From contig NC_020166.2 of NCBI RefSeq assembly GCF_000224145.3, positions 186,051-250,050 of the forward strand: DNA of 64,000 bases, given 5' to 3'. Positions 12,389 through 23,667 of the stretch are shown piece after piece. The DNA is from Ciona intestinalis (Eukaryota > Chordata > Ascidiacea > Phlebobranchia > Cionidae). The first letter of the stretch is position 1, and every line of letters begins with the position of its first letter. The notes under the pieces were generated by a model. The model was not told the DNA's origin, searched no databases, and saw only the letters and a list, made by a program, of their open reading frames with translations. The position numbers were made by a program, and so were the translations under genes.

Positions 12389-12877
12389 GTATTTTGTAAA
12401 CCCAAAACCTATCTCAAAAATAATTTAACATGTATTACCTTTTTCTTTTGTTCTTTTATATCCTCACACTCAGTGCTACAGTATTTATTGTAAATTTGGT
12501 CGTATTTTTTTATCGCCCGTTTTTGCTGTGCAAACGCGCTTTTATCAGCGCAGACACACTTTTTGTTCGCCATGGGTTCATATTTTTTTTTGAAAATTTA
12601 AATGGAATATTGTAGTTTCCTTTATACCCGAATATTTATCTTAATACCCCATATGTTGGTGTGTCAGGAAAAGTGGAAGTTATTATAACAGGATTTGTTC
12701 GCCATACATTCTAAACTATGTTTTTTTGAATATTTAAATGGAATATTGTACTTTGTTATGCGATAAATGGAAAGAATTTTGTTGGTGGTGGTAAAGATCT
12801 GGTAGGTTACATTTCTATATGTCTTAATATTGTAATTATAGTTAAATGTCCTTAGTACTATGGTATACATTTATACA

Positions 12878-13038
12878 TATAGTAAGGCGGGGAAAGATAG
12901 GACACCTTTAGCACATAACATCCTGATTGTGTTTGGTTTTTGGTGAGGATACGGTTTTATATTTCTTTGAATATTTTGTGTTTACTATCAAATGGGACGA
13001 GAAAATAGATTGAAAAGGTGTCCCATCTTCCCCCACCC

Positions 13039-13044
<6 letters not shown>
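12878..13044 (+). mobile_element. MITE copy abutting an (AT)n tract
   Basis: 5' TIR 'atagtaaggcggggaaagat' and 3' TIR 'cttcccccaccctactata'. It runs directly into the (AT)n microsatellite. Confidence 0.82.

Positions 13045-13091
<47 letters not shown>
13041..13091. repeat. (AT)n microsatellite
   Basis: About 25 AT repeats, apparently expanded from the TATA target/terminus of the neighbouring MITE. Confidence 0.95.
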
Positions 13092-13095
<4 letters not shown>

Positions 13096-13141
13096 TGTCG
13101 CCAAGTTCAGAAACGCTAACCGCAAGGTGGCAGCACAGATC

Positions 13142-13150
13142 ACTATATAA
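13142..13150 (+). promoter_or_regulatory. TATA-like element upstream of PUF60
   Basis: 'ctatataaac' about 250 bp upstream of the chosen PUF60 ATG. It is the better of two TATA-like matches here; the other is within the palindrome 13200-13233. No transcript evidence is available. Confidence 0.3.
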
Positions 13151-13199
13151 ACGGCAGTGGCAACTGCAATGCTCACAAAAACAACAACAGTCCGCACGA

Positions 13200-13233
13200 G
13201 AGTCCGTATATAAACATGTTTATATACGGACTC
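13200..13233. repeat. Perfect 34-bp palindrome
   Basis: The arms 'gagtccgtatataaaca' and its exact reverse complement meet with no spacer. It is flanked on both sides by direct copies of 'gtccgcacgag'. Confidence 0.95.
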
Positions 13234-13396
13234 TGGTCCGCACGAGGACGCGGATTAATATAGCTTTGTATAGCTTCAGGTGTTTAAATTAGAGGCAAAC
13301 TAACGTTATTCTAATACAGTGTTTATGAAATTATGTTGTTTTCTGACCGAAACAGGACACACTTTTTCTGTAGAGCTAAAACAAATTAGCAAAATC

Positions 13397-16300
13397 ATGA
13401 ACCCACTGTTAGCACAGATGATACCCCAAACGTTACCGCCATTAACTACGAGCCAACGTGCAGCTTTGGAGCGGGTAACTTGTTTTTATTATTGTTTTAC
13501 TGCAAAAAGTAATAAAGTAAAAGTAATAAAATGTGATTGCAGGCTAAAAAGTACGCAATGGAACAAAGTATTCAGGATGTTTTATTAAAACAAACAATTC
13601 AGCACCAACAACAACAGATGACAAGCATGCAGGTATTTATAGATATTTTACTTTAATGTAATTTATTTATCCTCGCATGGTGGAGTAACAGCAGTCGTTT
13701 TAACATGGGTGTTCTGTTTCATACACCTCGTGCCTGCTGCCTGCATACGAGTTACCACGTATGTTACTTTGTGGGCGATTGTGTTTACATATGGGTGACA
13801 AATTGGAAGCCCATTAGTGACCACTGAGTTGGAGCAATTGCAATATACACCCAAAATAGTAGCAGCATCAGGCCTTGAACCCGGTCCCTGTGTGGTAGAT
13901 CCAGCCATGCTAACCACTAGAGATGTGCCAAGCCCGAACTCAAAAGCTCATGCCCGAGCATCTCCTTTTTTGACGCTCGGTGCTTGGCTGAAACGCTGGG
14001 CGCCCCGTTTGTGAAACGCTTGGCGCTCGGCTGGCGAACCCAAGCTTTTACGACCTCACCACATCCCTACTAACCACTCTAACGCCCTTGTAAAGTCATA
14101 ACGAAAGATTGCACTGCAAAACTTGAAGGTGGTAATAAAAATACGATTTGCCAAAACTATTTTTAAATTTCTAGTGGTCAAAGATAGCAATGCAAAAGCT
14201 AAATGATAAACCTAAAAGTAGTGAAAACAATTGGTTTTACTGTTACTAGTTTCAAATTTCTTCACGTCAGATATCTGTATTAGTGTATCTAATGCCAAAA
14301 AAAGTGTACTTGTAAGCACACGGGTTTAAATAGTGATGCGAAAATACACGTCTGATTGTGGTGTGGTGGCACGGCACCAGTCGCACGCAGGACTTAAATG
14401 TGCTTTCTGGGTGTTGGGGTAATCAGTCCGATCTGGCCTAAATCCCAGGTCCCTGACAATGACCTCACCCATACAGAATATAATAATAAAAAACTCCAAT
14501 GCCAAAAGCACTAGATGACTAGAAACATAAAGCTCCTATGTCATGCAACTTCTATGTTCCATAACGTGCCACAGTGTAAAACCTCTTTCCATATTTTTGA
14601 AATAAAGACCTTTAGAAAAATCCTCCCTTTCCAGTATTACAAGGCTTATGTCACGAGGCCTTTAATTTTACCCTAATGTCATTTCAGCCAATCAATACAT
14701 TGAACCAAAATACGATTACAATTTGTTCCCAATTAGATTAAAAGTCACTTTCAATTTAGACACCCTCTATTCTGTTGCGGCACTTTACAAAGCCATTACA
14801 CAAGTGCTGTGCAAATGTTAGGCCTGCCTTGTTGTAGGACCTCACTCATATTATAGTACAGAACAAAATAGAATAAAATCAAATATTTTGTATTATTTTT
14901 TTAAATAATTAAAACCGCTGTTGCAATGAATAAATTTTCCCACGGCATTAATATATTTCCCTGTGTTATTAAAAACTATGGCAGAGACTTTCTGCATTAC
15001 TTACTGATTGACACGTATCTAAGTTATTAAGCGAATGTATATTGAATGCTCTTGGGAACAGTTTTGCATTAAAATTAGGCACGCAACAAATTGCAGAGGT
15101 AGATTGAGCCCCCAAAGCAATATTTTCTGCAGTGATGCGTAGTAAATTTCATGGAATTCTGCTGCGCAACACTGGCTAGTGTTTAGGAGTTTCTAAATTT
15201 ATCTCACTTTGGGCCTTTGGAAATTGAATCGGTTTTTAACTCCCAGGGGGCAGCGCAAAAGCAAAGAGCATTAGCCATTATGTGCAGAGTGTATGTTGGT
15301 TCTATATATTATGATATTGCACAAAGTATGGTTCAAGAAGCATTCACACCTTTTGGACCAATTAAAAGCATGGATATGTCATTTGATCCAATTACTGGAA
15401 AACACAAGGTGATTTGCTTGTCTATGTGTCTACAATCTACATCACTGCATGCACAATTACTGGTGGATTTTGTCTCTGCATATCTAATTCTAAGTGATTT
15501 TGTTTAAGTTTCCCATTTTATTTTGACATTATAACTTAATGCCAATTGATAAGGAATAAGTTTTACAAATTCAGACAAAGTAAATTACTTGTCTATATTG
15601 GTTTAAACTAACTTTCCCATTTATTGATAAATGAATGTAACTTACCGTATCTTCACGTGGCCGGAAAACAACAGTCGTGTAACACATTGAATAACATTTA
15701 CAAAATAAGGTTTCCTAGGAAACCGTATTCTACCTCACCAATGTAACTTTAAAGAAATAACATCTAAAATGTACTTTGGAAATAACATCAAAAATGTATA
15801 CCATGTGAATATGTGATTACTTTTGACATGGTATTTCTTTTCTTTAAGGGGTATTGTTTCATTGATTACGAAATACCTGAAGCCGCACATTTGGCTGCTG
15901 AGCAAATGATGATCGCCCAGCTTGGTGGTGAGTGGATAATAAATATGTTTTTCATGTTTAGTACATACGGCGTTATGTTTCCTTTTTATGAGCAAATCCG
16001 TACAAATCGCAATGTTAGAAACAGTTTTGCTTTAATTTGAAATATAGTAGGGTGGAGGAAGATGGGACACCTTCAGCACATAATATTCAAATATCCTGAT
16101 CGTGTTTTAAACAACTAACAACGGTCTATGGGAGTCGTGAGGATATAGTTTTATAATTATTTGAATGTTCTTTGTTTACTACTAAATGGGACGAGAAAAT
16201 AGAGATAAAAGATGTCCCATCTTTCTCCACCCTACTGTATACAGTCCATTGTTTATATTTTAGTTATATATATATATATTTTAATTTTCAAGTGAAAACC

Positions 16301-19300
16301 AGTAAAAATCTCAATTGTTTTGCTTTAATTTAAAAATGTTGTACATTTTGTACTGAAAGATAAACTAAAACAGTTTTATTTAAGTTTTCTTTGATGATTT
16401 CGGTTTCTTAAATTGTTGCGTTGTATTTCCTCATTAAGTCTAAAGATGAAACGTCGGAAATTCACTACGTTTTCACACCAGATGATCCGTTAAAAGATTG
16501 TTTATATTTTCTTAACACAGGTCGAACAATAAAAGTTGGCAGGCCAAGCAATATTGGGCAAGCTCAGCCCATAATTGATCAACTTGCAAGTGAATCAAAT
16601 AATTATAACAGGTCAGATGTTTTTCTCATGATTTTTGTCGTTCTATTCTATTCTGTATGGGTGAGGTCAATGAGGACCTGGGATTTAGGCCAGACTTGGC
16701 CCATTACCCCAACACCCTTGAATGATTTTTATCATATTCCATTGATGGTGTTTAAAAGCAAAATATATAAAATATACCACAACACAAATACAGAGCTGTT
16801 ATGACTACAGTTATTAGTGGAATATAGTTATACAGGGTGTTCGGAAAGTCACTGTTCGGTGTTTAGAAAAATAAAAAGGGTCCAAGTCTGTATTAATGCT
16901 AACGGAGGTCACTTTCAACATCATTTATAATTGTCATTCATATTTACCCCCTGGATTCTATACTGAAACATGTCTGTTAATAAAAACAGTGTAAGTTCAC
17001 AACACCCTGTATACGTTAAGTCCAATGCCATGGCTCATTGGTAAGGTGCTTGCATGGTAAGCTAAAGGTACCGGGTTCAGTGCTCGATGCTGATACCGAT
17101 GCGAGCTAGGGCAAGACACCCAGCAAAATTATAATTTTAATGTTTAATTCCCAGAATATATGTTGCATCGATTCTTGGTGCAAATACCAATATGCAGTGG
17201 TGCATCAGAAAATATAGGCAGGGGCCAGAGGGGGGGGGGGGTTCAATTTACAAATTGTTTTATTTTCTATCTTTAAAGGGGCCCCACAACGCCCCTTTTC
17301 TGCGCTTGCCAACTTGCCAATGCGTCTTAGGACAAGACACTTAACAGAAATTATCCCAATCTATTCTTAATGTTTTATTCCCCAGAATATATGTCGCATC
17401 TATTCATCCTGACTTAGAAGAAAGTGATTTACGTTCGGTGTTCCAAGCGTTTGGGAAAATCCTTTCGTGCCAGATGGACAGGGATTTCGTGACTAGGAGA
17501 CACAGGGGATATGCTTTTATTGGTAAATAGTTTGAGCTAATAGGCACCTAACATGGGTATGCAAGGTATGCTTATACACCCCAAAAATAAAACAAAAGCA
17601 CTCGCAATTTCCCAGTATAAATGCATAATCAATTAATATGTTACAAGTTTTTTATTTTGTCATTAATGTTTTTTCCAATCTCTATGTACAATGTTATGCT
17701 TGAGTGATTTTGTGTTCCTATATAAGCTAAGTTTGTGTGCCAAAGTTTCATTCTAATATTACATGCGTTGGATCAACAAGTGTTGTTAAATGATGTGACT
17801 TGAAATGATTTTTAGTCGATTTTCACTTTCCAAAATTTGCGCGCTATGTTTGAGCTATAGCGTTAACTATGACTATAATTATGTCTTCTAAGTCCAACGT
17901 TGCTACCATTGTGGGCTAATGTTGTGTTGGTCAAGACACTTAATGGCAATTCGTCCGGCGCCGTGGTATAGTGGTTAGCGCGCCTGCATGTAACCCAGAG
18001 GTAATGGGTTCAAGGCTCGACGCTGCTACATTNNNNNNNNNNNNNNNNNNNNNNNNNNNNNNNNNNNNNNNNNNNNNNNNNNCGCTAGCGAATATATATA
18101 AGTAACATTATTCACTTAACAACAGACATAAGGTGTCTGGGATTTGCGAAATGAGTATTTATATTTTATCAGTATATGTAGTTTTTGTTCGCCTATGTTG
18201 TGCTATTGAAATGCTACTGAATTTTCGCCCTTAAATTTAAATTTTATGTTACTCTCTCTAAAATATTTGGCTTGTCACATTTACATCTACAAATTTGAAT
18301 AAAAACAAAAATTTCCTTTAAATTTTCACATTATTTCTCATTCCCTTTGAGTTTTTGAACCTCTTTATTTACTTCTTCATACACCTCGGGCCAGCTTACG
18401 AGTTACCACGTATGTTACTTTGTGGGTGATTATTTTTTATGTGTGGCTGACAATTCAGACAACCCATTAGTGACCACTGGGTTGAAGCAATTGCCGTTAA
18501 GTGTCTTGCCCAAGGACACATACGCCCACAATGGTAGCAGCGTCAAGCTTTGAACTCAAACTCCTAATATTTTTCCTTTCAATTTGACAGAGTATGAGTT
18601 GAAACAGTCGTGCCAAGATGCGGTTGCAAGCATGAATATGTTTGATCTAGGAGGACAATACCTTAGAGTTGGGCAAGCCATCACTCCTCCAAATACACAC
18701 TTTGACTTGGTGGGTTCGCTTAAACATATGTTGTACAAAAATGGTTTGTGGAAAAAGTTTCATGCGTAAAATGTGCTTTGATTGTTCTAATAGTTATGCT
18801 ATAGGGCAGTCTGTTTTATATTTGAATTGAATAATATTATGTGATTATTTTAATACATAGTAAGGTTCTCGTCCCATTTCGTAGAAAACAAAAAAAAATT
18901 AAAAACTCCACAACTCCCATAGACCATTGTTAATTGTTTAAAACACGATCAAGATATTTGGATATTATGTGGTAAAGGTGTCTCATATTCCCCCACCCTA
19001 CTATATGTAATTGTAACACATGTGCGGATAATATGTAATAGGCTACAATGCTACATGTATATACAAGATCAATACTAAAGGGGCATACCAACGAAAATTC
19101 AAAGTTTGTGTGTTGATAAAAATGCTCAAATGGGATCTAAAAAGTTGAAAAACATTGTTTAAAACTTTTGTGATACCGGTAGATCAGATTTGATTATTTC
19201 TCTCTATATACAATTTTTGTTGATATTAGGTAAGCCTTTTAGTATTTCACACAATCAGCATTCAGGCCGTTTTGTATGCTGGTCTGGTCAGTCTGTTTAA

Positions 19301-22300
19301 ATTTGAAGTTGAATAATAAAAATATGTATAGTAGGGTGGGGGAAGATGGGACACCTTTGACACTTAATAGCAAAATATTCTGATCATGTTTTAAACAATT
19401 AACAACAATCTTTAGGAGTCGTAAGGATATGGTTTTATAACTCTTTGAAAGTTTTTGATTACTACCAAATTGGACCGGATAATAGAACTACTATAATATT
19501 AAACCTGTAAAGATAACATGTAATACAAATATTTGTAATGCAAGATGCGTACTTAGTATTTCACAACCACCATTCAGTGGTTCATTTCCATGCCTACTGT
19601 ATCGAATTGTCCATAAATTATTCACACAAAGAATTGAATTATTTGCAATTCAGCTTTCAGCACCCGGGGCAGGAAATTCCACTTTACCACCAGCGGCTGC
19701 ATTAGCTGCTGCTGCAGCCACTTCTAAGATAATGGCTCAAGAAGCTGCAAACCCGCTACTTGCAGCAAGGAAAGCAGCCGCGGGTTTAGTTCCAGGTAAA
19801 AATGTCGAAATGTGTTTACTTAACGTGGGCTCGATTAGGAAGTTTTACTTCTCCTTGATTTTTTGCCCGAACTTTATTTTTTAAACTTTTTAAATTGTTT
19901 TATTTTTTTGGAGGCCAATTTCGTTCTAGTTATAAACGTGTTTACTTTACATGGGCTCGGTTAGGAAGTTATTTTGGGCAGGTTTTATTTTTGAAAAAAC
20001 TTTTTTTTAATTATTATATATATTTTTTTAAAATATTTTTTTGATCCGATTTTTTGTCAGAAAGAGCTGTGTTTACATTTCATGGACAATCCTTAAGAAT
20101 TAATGGTTAGCGCACCTGCCTCTAACCCAGAGGTAACGGGTTCAATGCTTGTTGCTGCTACCATTGTGGCTGTGGGCGTATGTTTTCTTGACTTAATAAC
20201 AAATTTTAAAACTGTAACAAACTTTATGAACAACCTGTATAACTTTATTAACAGCTATTTTTAAAGTAATATTTTATTTAAACACTAAACAAAAAATATT
20301 TTATAGAAACGTTAAAAAAAGTAATATTTTATAGAAAAATTAAAAAAGGTAATTTTTTTTAAGTAAATTTATATAAATGTTAAAAATTAACCATGAAATT
20401 GTAACAGGACCCTATTACCACCCTATATAAACCAAGTAATGTTTAATATACATAATATATGTTTACCCCAGGCATCCAAGGACCAGCGTTACTTAAACAA
20501 CCAACTGCTGTATTTGCTGCCAATCAACCAGGAGTGGTAACAGGTGGTTATTCCGTTATTTCAATGTTTGAATAATGTGACTTACTTTATCTTCGCGTGG
20601 GCGGGGCAACGACAGTCGTTATAACATGGGTGTTCTGTTTCATACACCTCTTGTTTGCATTATACAAGTTATCACGTATGTAACTTATTTATCCTCACAT
20701 GGCGGGGCAACGACAGTCGTTATAACACGGGTGTTCTGTTTCATACACCTTGTGTCCGCTTACGGGTTGCCATGTATGTAACTTTGTGTATAATATAACT
20801 TAAGTTCCTAATTTATTTGTATGTTAGGACACCTAGTACCAACTTAACCAACATTTCCTGCATTCGGTATAAACATGTATGATGGTAACTCGTGTTTATA
20901 TACAAGCTCTGTTATGATGGTATGCATGGTATCCCAACATCTGGTCTTATTTTAAATGCTTTTAAACCCACATTTTAGTACTAGTGAGTCAGTAAATGTT
21001 TAAACAAGTAAAACTTACAAAAAAATATGAAAATAAAATGTCATTCTAACTAGTTTTGTTACATATATATGTACAGTATGATATGTTACTTTATGCAGAG
21101 TAGTGTTTTGTAATTTAAACTTAATTTATCGTATTATATCTAACCATTTTATCCCATTTTGTTTTCAATTGTTTCTCCACCCACCCCTCCCAAATTATTC
21201 TCACCTTACTAAAGACGCAACTTCACTACAAACCACTTTAAGCAACTTTCTTGCTCTCTTTATTCCTACCCATACACTCCTGGTTCTACTTCTCTCTTTA
21301 TCCCTTATCTACATACCTTTACAGCCCTTGGTATAAATCACACAGTCACACCAAATCACTATTTACTCTTGAAAGTCTAAAACTGAACCCAAATTAAATT
21401 ATCATTTTATGAAATAATGATTTTACACAATTTTTGACTCTTATTCACCACTTTAGAACCCTTGACCCAAAACCACCCTAACCAGTGACCTTTAACCCCA
21501 AATCCACCCTACCAATGACCCTTGACCCCAAACCATTTACCAAATGACCCTTAACCCCTAAACACCCCACCCGACCCAATGACCTTTCACCCCAAACCAC
21601 CCCTGACCAAGTGACATTTCACCTCAAACTACCCCTACCAAATTTGACCCCAGCCAATGACCCTTGACCCAAACATCCTGACCCCAATGTTTTGTTTTAA
21701 CCACTCCCCTCACAGGAGTTACCCCAGCGGGGGGCGCCAGCTACTTTTTCCAACAACAACAAAACAACATGAATCGACTGAACTCACAGGTTAAATGTTT
21801 TATTCGTTTAACAATAAATTATATATCTAGTAAGCTGGGGCAAGATGGGACATAATTCCATTCCCCTTTTCTGAGTGCTGTTGATCAAAGCCAAACCTAT
21901 GTAACAATATAAAACACACTTATAGGTGGGGGTAAGTTGAGACGTACAAAATATATTACACTTATAGCAGGTTGGGCTAAGATAGGACATGTTTTTATTC
22001 TCTTTTTATCGTCATTTTGTAGTAAACAAAGAATATTTCTAGAATTATATAACCGTTTCCTCACGACTTTAAAAGAGGGTTGTTGGTTGTCATAAACCTG
22101 ATCAGGAAATATGGCATATATGCTAACGGTATCCCATCTTACCCAAATTATTTGTACTTACGTGTTTTAACTCAACAATGTTACATATAGTCAAACCCAA
22201 ATATGACCACATAATCACCCTGTCCACTATAAAAAACATGTAGCATGCACCTGCTATTTTTGGCTTATTTTTTCTCTAATCTCAGGTTAATGGAAAAGAT

Positions 22301-23667
22301 CTTCTACCAACTGGTGCGCAGACACTTAGTCAGCAAGAAGCAGGCTTGAATATTTCAGGAAGTTCTCAACGTCACCTCGTCATGCAGAAGTTAATGAGGA
22401 AGGAAGAGGTTGGTGCTTACTATTTGTAGCTTATTTTCTATGTGGGTGAGGTTCTACAGTGAGGCACGCCATGGAACCTTGGATTTAGACCAGAGTTGGC
22501 CCATTACCCCAACATTGTATATGCACATTCTATTCTATATGGGTGAGGTCCTACAGTGAGGCACGTTATGGGACCTGGGATTTAGACCAGAGTTGGCCCA
22601 TTACCCCAACATTGTATATGTACATTCTATTCTATATGGGTGAGGTCCTACAGTGAGGCACGCCATGGGACCAGGGATTTAGGCCAGAGTTGGCCCATTA
22701 CCCCAACATTGTATATGCACAATCTATTCTATTTGGGCGAGGTTCTACACTTGTAAGCAGGCACGAGGTGTATGAAACCGAACACCAGTGTTATAACGAC
22801 TGTCGTTGCCCAGCCATGTGAGGATAAATAAGTTACATACGTGGTAACTTGTTAGCGGACAGAAGGTGTATGAAACAGAACACCTGTGTTATAACGACTA
22901 TAGTTGCCCTGCCGTGCGACGACAAACCAAGTTACAATCATTCTAAACATGTTGATTGACACAGAGTCAGGTGATGGTGATGCGGAACATGGTGACGGTG
23001 GAAGACCTCGATGAAGATTTGGAAGCGGAAGTAACAGAGGAATGTGGGAAGTTCGGAAGCGTGGAACGGGTCGTGATTTATCAAGAAAAACAGGTGTGGG
23101 ACTCAGAGGTTTATAATTACATCAAGTTGTGGGTTTATTTATGGGTTCGAGACTCTTAGGCGCTGCACTTTCATAATTGGAGGGGAGGCAGTGATAGACA
23201 TAATTTTGTAAAACAACGTTGACTGATTTCTGCCCTGCTTAAATATTGCTAAACTTGATTAATTCCCACAAAGTTACATACGTGGTAACTCATAAGCGGG
23301 CATGAGGTGTATGAAACCGAACACCTGTTATAACGACTGTCGTTTCCCCACCACGCGAGGATAAACAAGTTACGTACGTGGTAACTTGTAGCGGCCACGG
23401 GGTGCATGAAACAGAACACCCGTGTTGTAATGACTGTCATTGCCCCGCCACGAGAGGTTACATTCATTCATTTTGTTTCAAACTTTACTCCCATAGGGCG
23501 AAGAAGAAAACGCAGAAGTTATCGTTAAAATATTTGTCGAGTTTTCCAACCTTGCTGAATGTGAGAAAGCTGTTATGGCTCTTAACAACCGATGGTTTGG
23601 TGGCAATAAAGTGACTGCCACACATTATTCCTACCAACGATATTCTGCTAATGATCTAACTGGCTGA
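13397..23667 (+). CDS. PUF60: Poly(U)-binding splicing factor PUF60, complete
   Basis: Nuclear RNA-binding protein of the PUF60/FIR/half-pint family that assists U2AF at polypyrimidine tracts. Exons: 13397-13474, 13543-13632, 15247-15408, 15849-15927, 16521-16611, 17386-17522, 18591-18709, 19654-19795, 20472-20543, 21716-21789, 22286-22408, 22965-23093, 23497-23667; 1467 nt, 488 aa, all phases consistent. The N-terminal segment reads LPPLT...[10 protein letters not shown], a family hallmark. RRM1 has RNP2 VYVGSI and RNP1 [11 protein letters not shown]2 has IYVASI and RGYAFIEY, followed by [14 protein letters not shown]. An Ala-rich linker follows, then a C-terminal U2AF-homology RRM with EECGKFG, IYQEKQ, VKIFVEF and NRWFGG. 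The start at 13397 was chosen because it follows a good acceptor (13371) that could take a spliced or trans-spliced leader; an in-frame upstream ATG at 13319 is possible. It is shorter than human PUF60 (about 559 aa) mainly in the N-terminal and linker regions. Convergent with Elongin C. Confidence 0.95.
13665..13930 (-). mobile_element. Composite SINE copy, minus strand
   Basis: Tail unit (13665-13765), body (cccattagtgaccactgag, gtagcagcatcaggccttgaac) and decayed head, read on the minus strand within a PUF60 intron. Confidence 0.75.
14398..14482 (-). repeat. Single copy of the second 97-bp minisatellite unit
   Basis: Reads 'tgttggggtaatcagtc ... cctaaatcccaggtccctg ... gacctcacccatacagaat', one near-complete unit, reverse orientation. 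The rest of this intron (about 13931-15246) shows nothing else recognisable. Confidence 0.75.
16043..16240 (+). mobile_element. ~195-bp TIR MITE copy
   Basis: Full-length copy with TIRs 'tatagtagggtggaggaag' and 'cttt(c)tccaccctactgtat', in a PUF60 intron. Confidence 0.88.
16641..16717 (+). repeat. Single copy of the second 97-bp minisatellite unit
   Basis: 'ttctgtatgggtgaggtcaa ... gggatttaggccagacttgg ... accccaacaccc', one shortened unit just after the PUF60 exon ending 16611. Confidence 0.75.
16829..17013. mobile_element. 185-bp MITE with TATACAGGGTGTT inverted ends
   Basis: The left end 'tatacagggtgtt' and right end 'aacaccctgtata' are perfect 13-bp inverted repeats including a TA at each side. 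There is no coding capacity. It differs from the abundant MITE and is the only copy seen here. Confidence 0.75.
17028..17115 (+). mobile_element. Second, different tRNA-like SINE head
   Basis: A-box-like 'tggctcattggtaagg' and B-box-like 'gggttcagtgctcg' at tRNA-like spacing, then a 'gggcaagacac' body motif. The sequence differs from the common SINE head. Confidence 0.55.
17130..17180 (+). repeat. Intronic duplicate of a PUF60 acceptor and exon start
   Basis: 'tttaattcccagaatatatg' followed by 'ttgcatcgattct' closely matches the true acceptor and first codons at 17372-17408. The copied frame soon diverges. Confidence 0.8.
17948..18032 (+). mobile_element. SINE head running into a gap
   Basis: 'ggcgccgtggtatagtggtt' A-box side and 'gggttcaaggctcgacgctg' B-box side; sequence stops at the N run. 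A body fragment lies just upstream at 17893-17950. Confidence 0.85.
18033..18082. other. Assembly gap (50 N)
   Basis: Run of N inside a SINE copy. Confidence 0.99.
18378..18555 (-). mobile_element. SINE tail and body, minus strand
   Basis: Truncated tail (cttacgagttaccacgtatg), 'tttgtgggtgattatttttt' linker and body up to 'ggtagcagcgtcaagctttg', ending 36 bp before the PUF60 acceptor at 18591. Confidence 0.8.
18856..19006 (-). mobile_element. MITE copy, one end deleted
   Basis: Reverse-orientation MITE. The right TIR 'cccccaccctactatat' is intact and the left TIR has been lost beyond 'catagtaagg'. Confidence 0.8.
19075..19170 (+). mobile_element. Terminal part of a rarer inverted-repeat element (AAAGGGGCATACC family)
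   Basis: The start 'aaaggggcataccaacgaaa' is the reverse complement of the end of a sequence at 51758-51786, indicating two dispersed copies of one element type. The right boundary is uncertain. Confidence 0.5.
19327..19497 (+). mobile_element. MITE copy with damaged 3' end
   Basis: 5' TIR 'tatagtagggtgggggaag' intact; the 3' TIR is reduced to 'ctactata'. Confidence 0.8.
20102..20190 (+). mobile_element. SINE head fragment
   Basis: 'ggttagcgcacctgcctctaa' then 'gggttcaatgcttgttgctg'; the body is truncated. Confidence 0.7.
20577..20795 (-). repeat. SINE-tail units (2 copies), minus strand
   Basis: Two reverse-oriented tail units in the PUF60 intron after the exon ending 20543. Confidence 0.82.
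21465..21705. repeat. Degenerate TGACCCTTGACCCC tandem repeat
   Basis: At least six imperfect copies of a ~30-bp C-rich unit ('aatgacccttgaccccaaac' type) directly upstream of the PUF60 acceptor at 21716. Confidence 0.8.
21824..22150 (-). mobile_element. Diverged MITE copy plus extra MITE end fragments
   Basis: Fragments at 21824-21880 and about 21925-21950 precede a complete but diverged reverse copy at 21961-22150. Confidence 0.65.
22432..22748 (+). repeat. 97-bp minisatellite (second family), about 3.3 units
   Basis: GGG of 'tgggtgaggt' at 22444, 22541, 22638 and 22735, an exact 97-bp period. The last unit runs straight into a SINE-tail unit at 22749. Confidence 0.92.
22749..22935 (+). 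repeat. SINE-tail units (2 copies)
   Basis: Two tail units, the first lacking its start because it joins the minisatellite, immediately upstream of the PUF60 exon at 22965. Confidence 0.8.
23266..23472 (+). repeat. SINE-tail units (2 copies)
   Basis: Two tail units ending 'acattcattcatttt', in the last PUF60 intron. Confidence 0.8.

Larger units (their letters stand above)
11674..13396. other. Intergenic region between adhesion GPCR and PUF60
   Basis: Contains two SINE-tail units, two MITEs, an (AT)n tract, a perfect palindrome and a TATA-like element described separately. A local duplication also appears: 'aatttaaatggaatattgta' type sequence at about 12593 and 12732. No convincing coding sequence was seen. 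Confidence 0.6.

Noticed and set aside
12430..12615. 61-codon hydrophobic open frame
   Set aside because: It is a T-rich stretch that would look hydrophobic by chance; part of it recurs as a local non-coding duplication at about 12700.
13319..13396. Upstream in-frame ATG as the PUF60 start
   Set aside because: The preceding residues do not resemble the family, and a good acceptor at 13371 separates it from the preferred ATG at 13397. It is kept as an alternative only.
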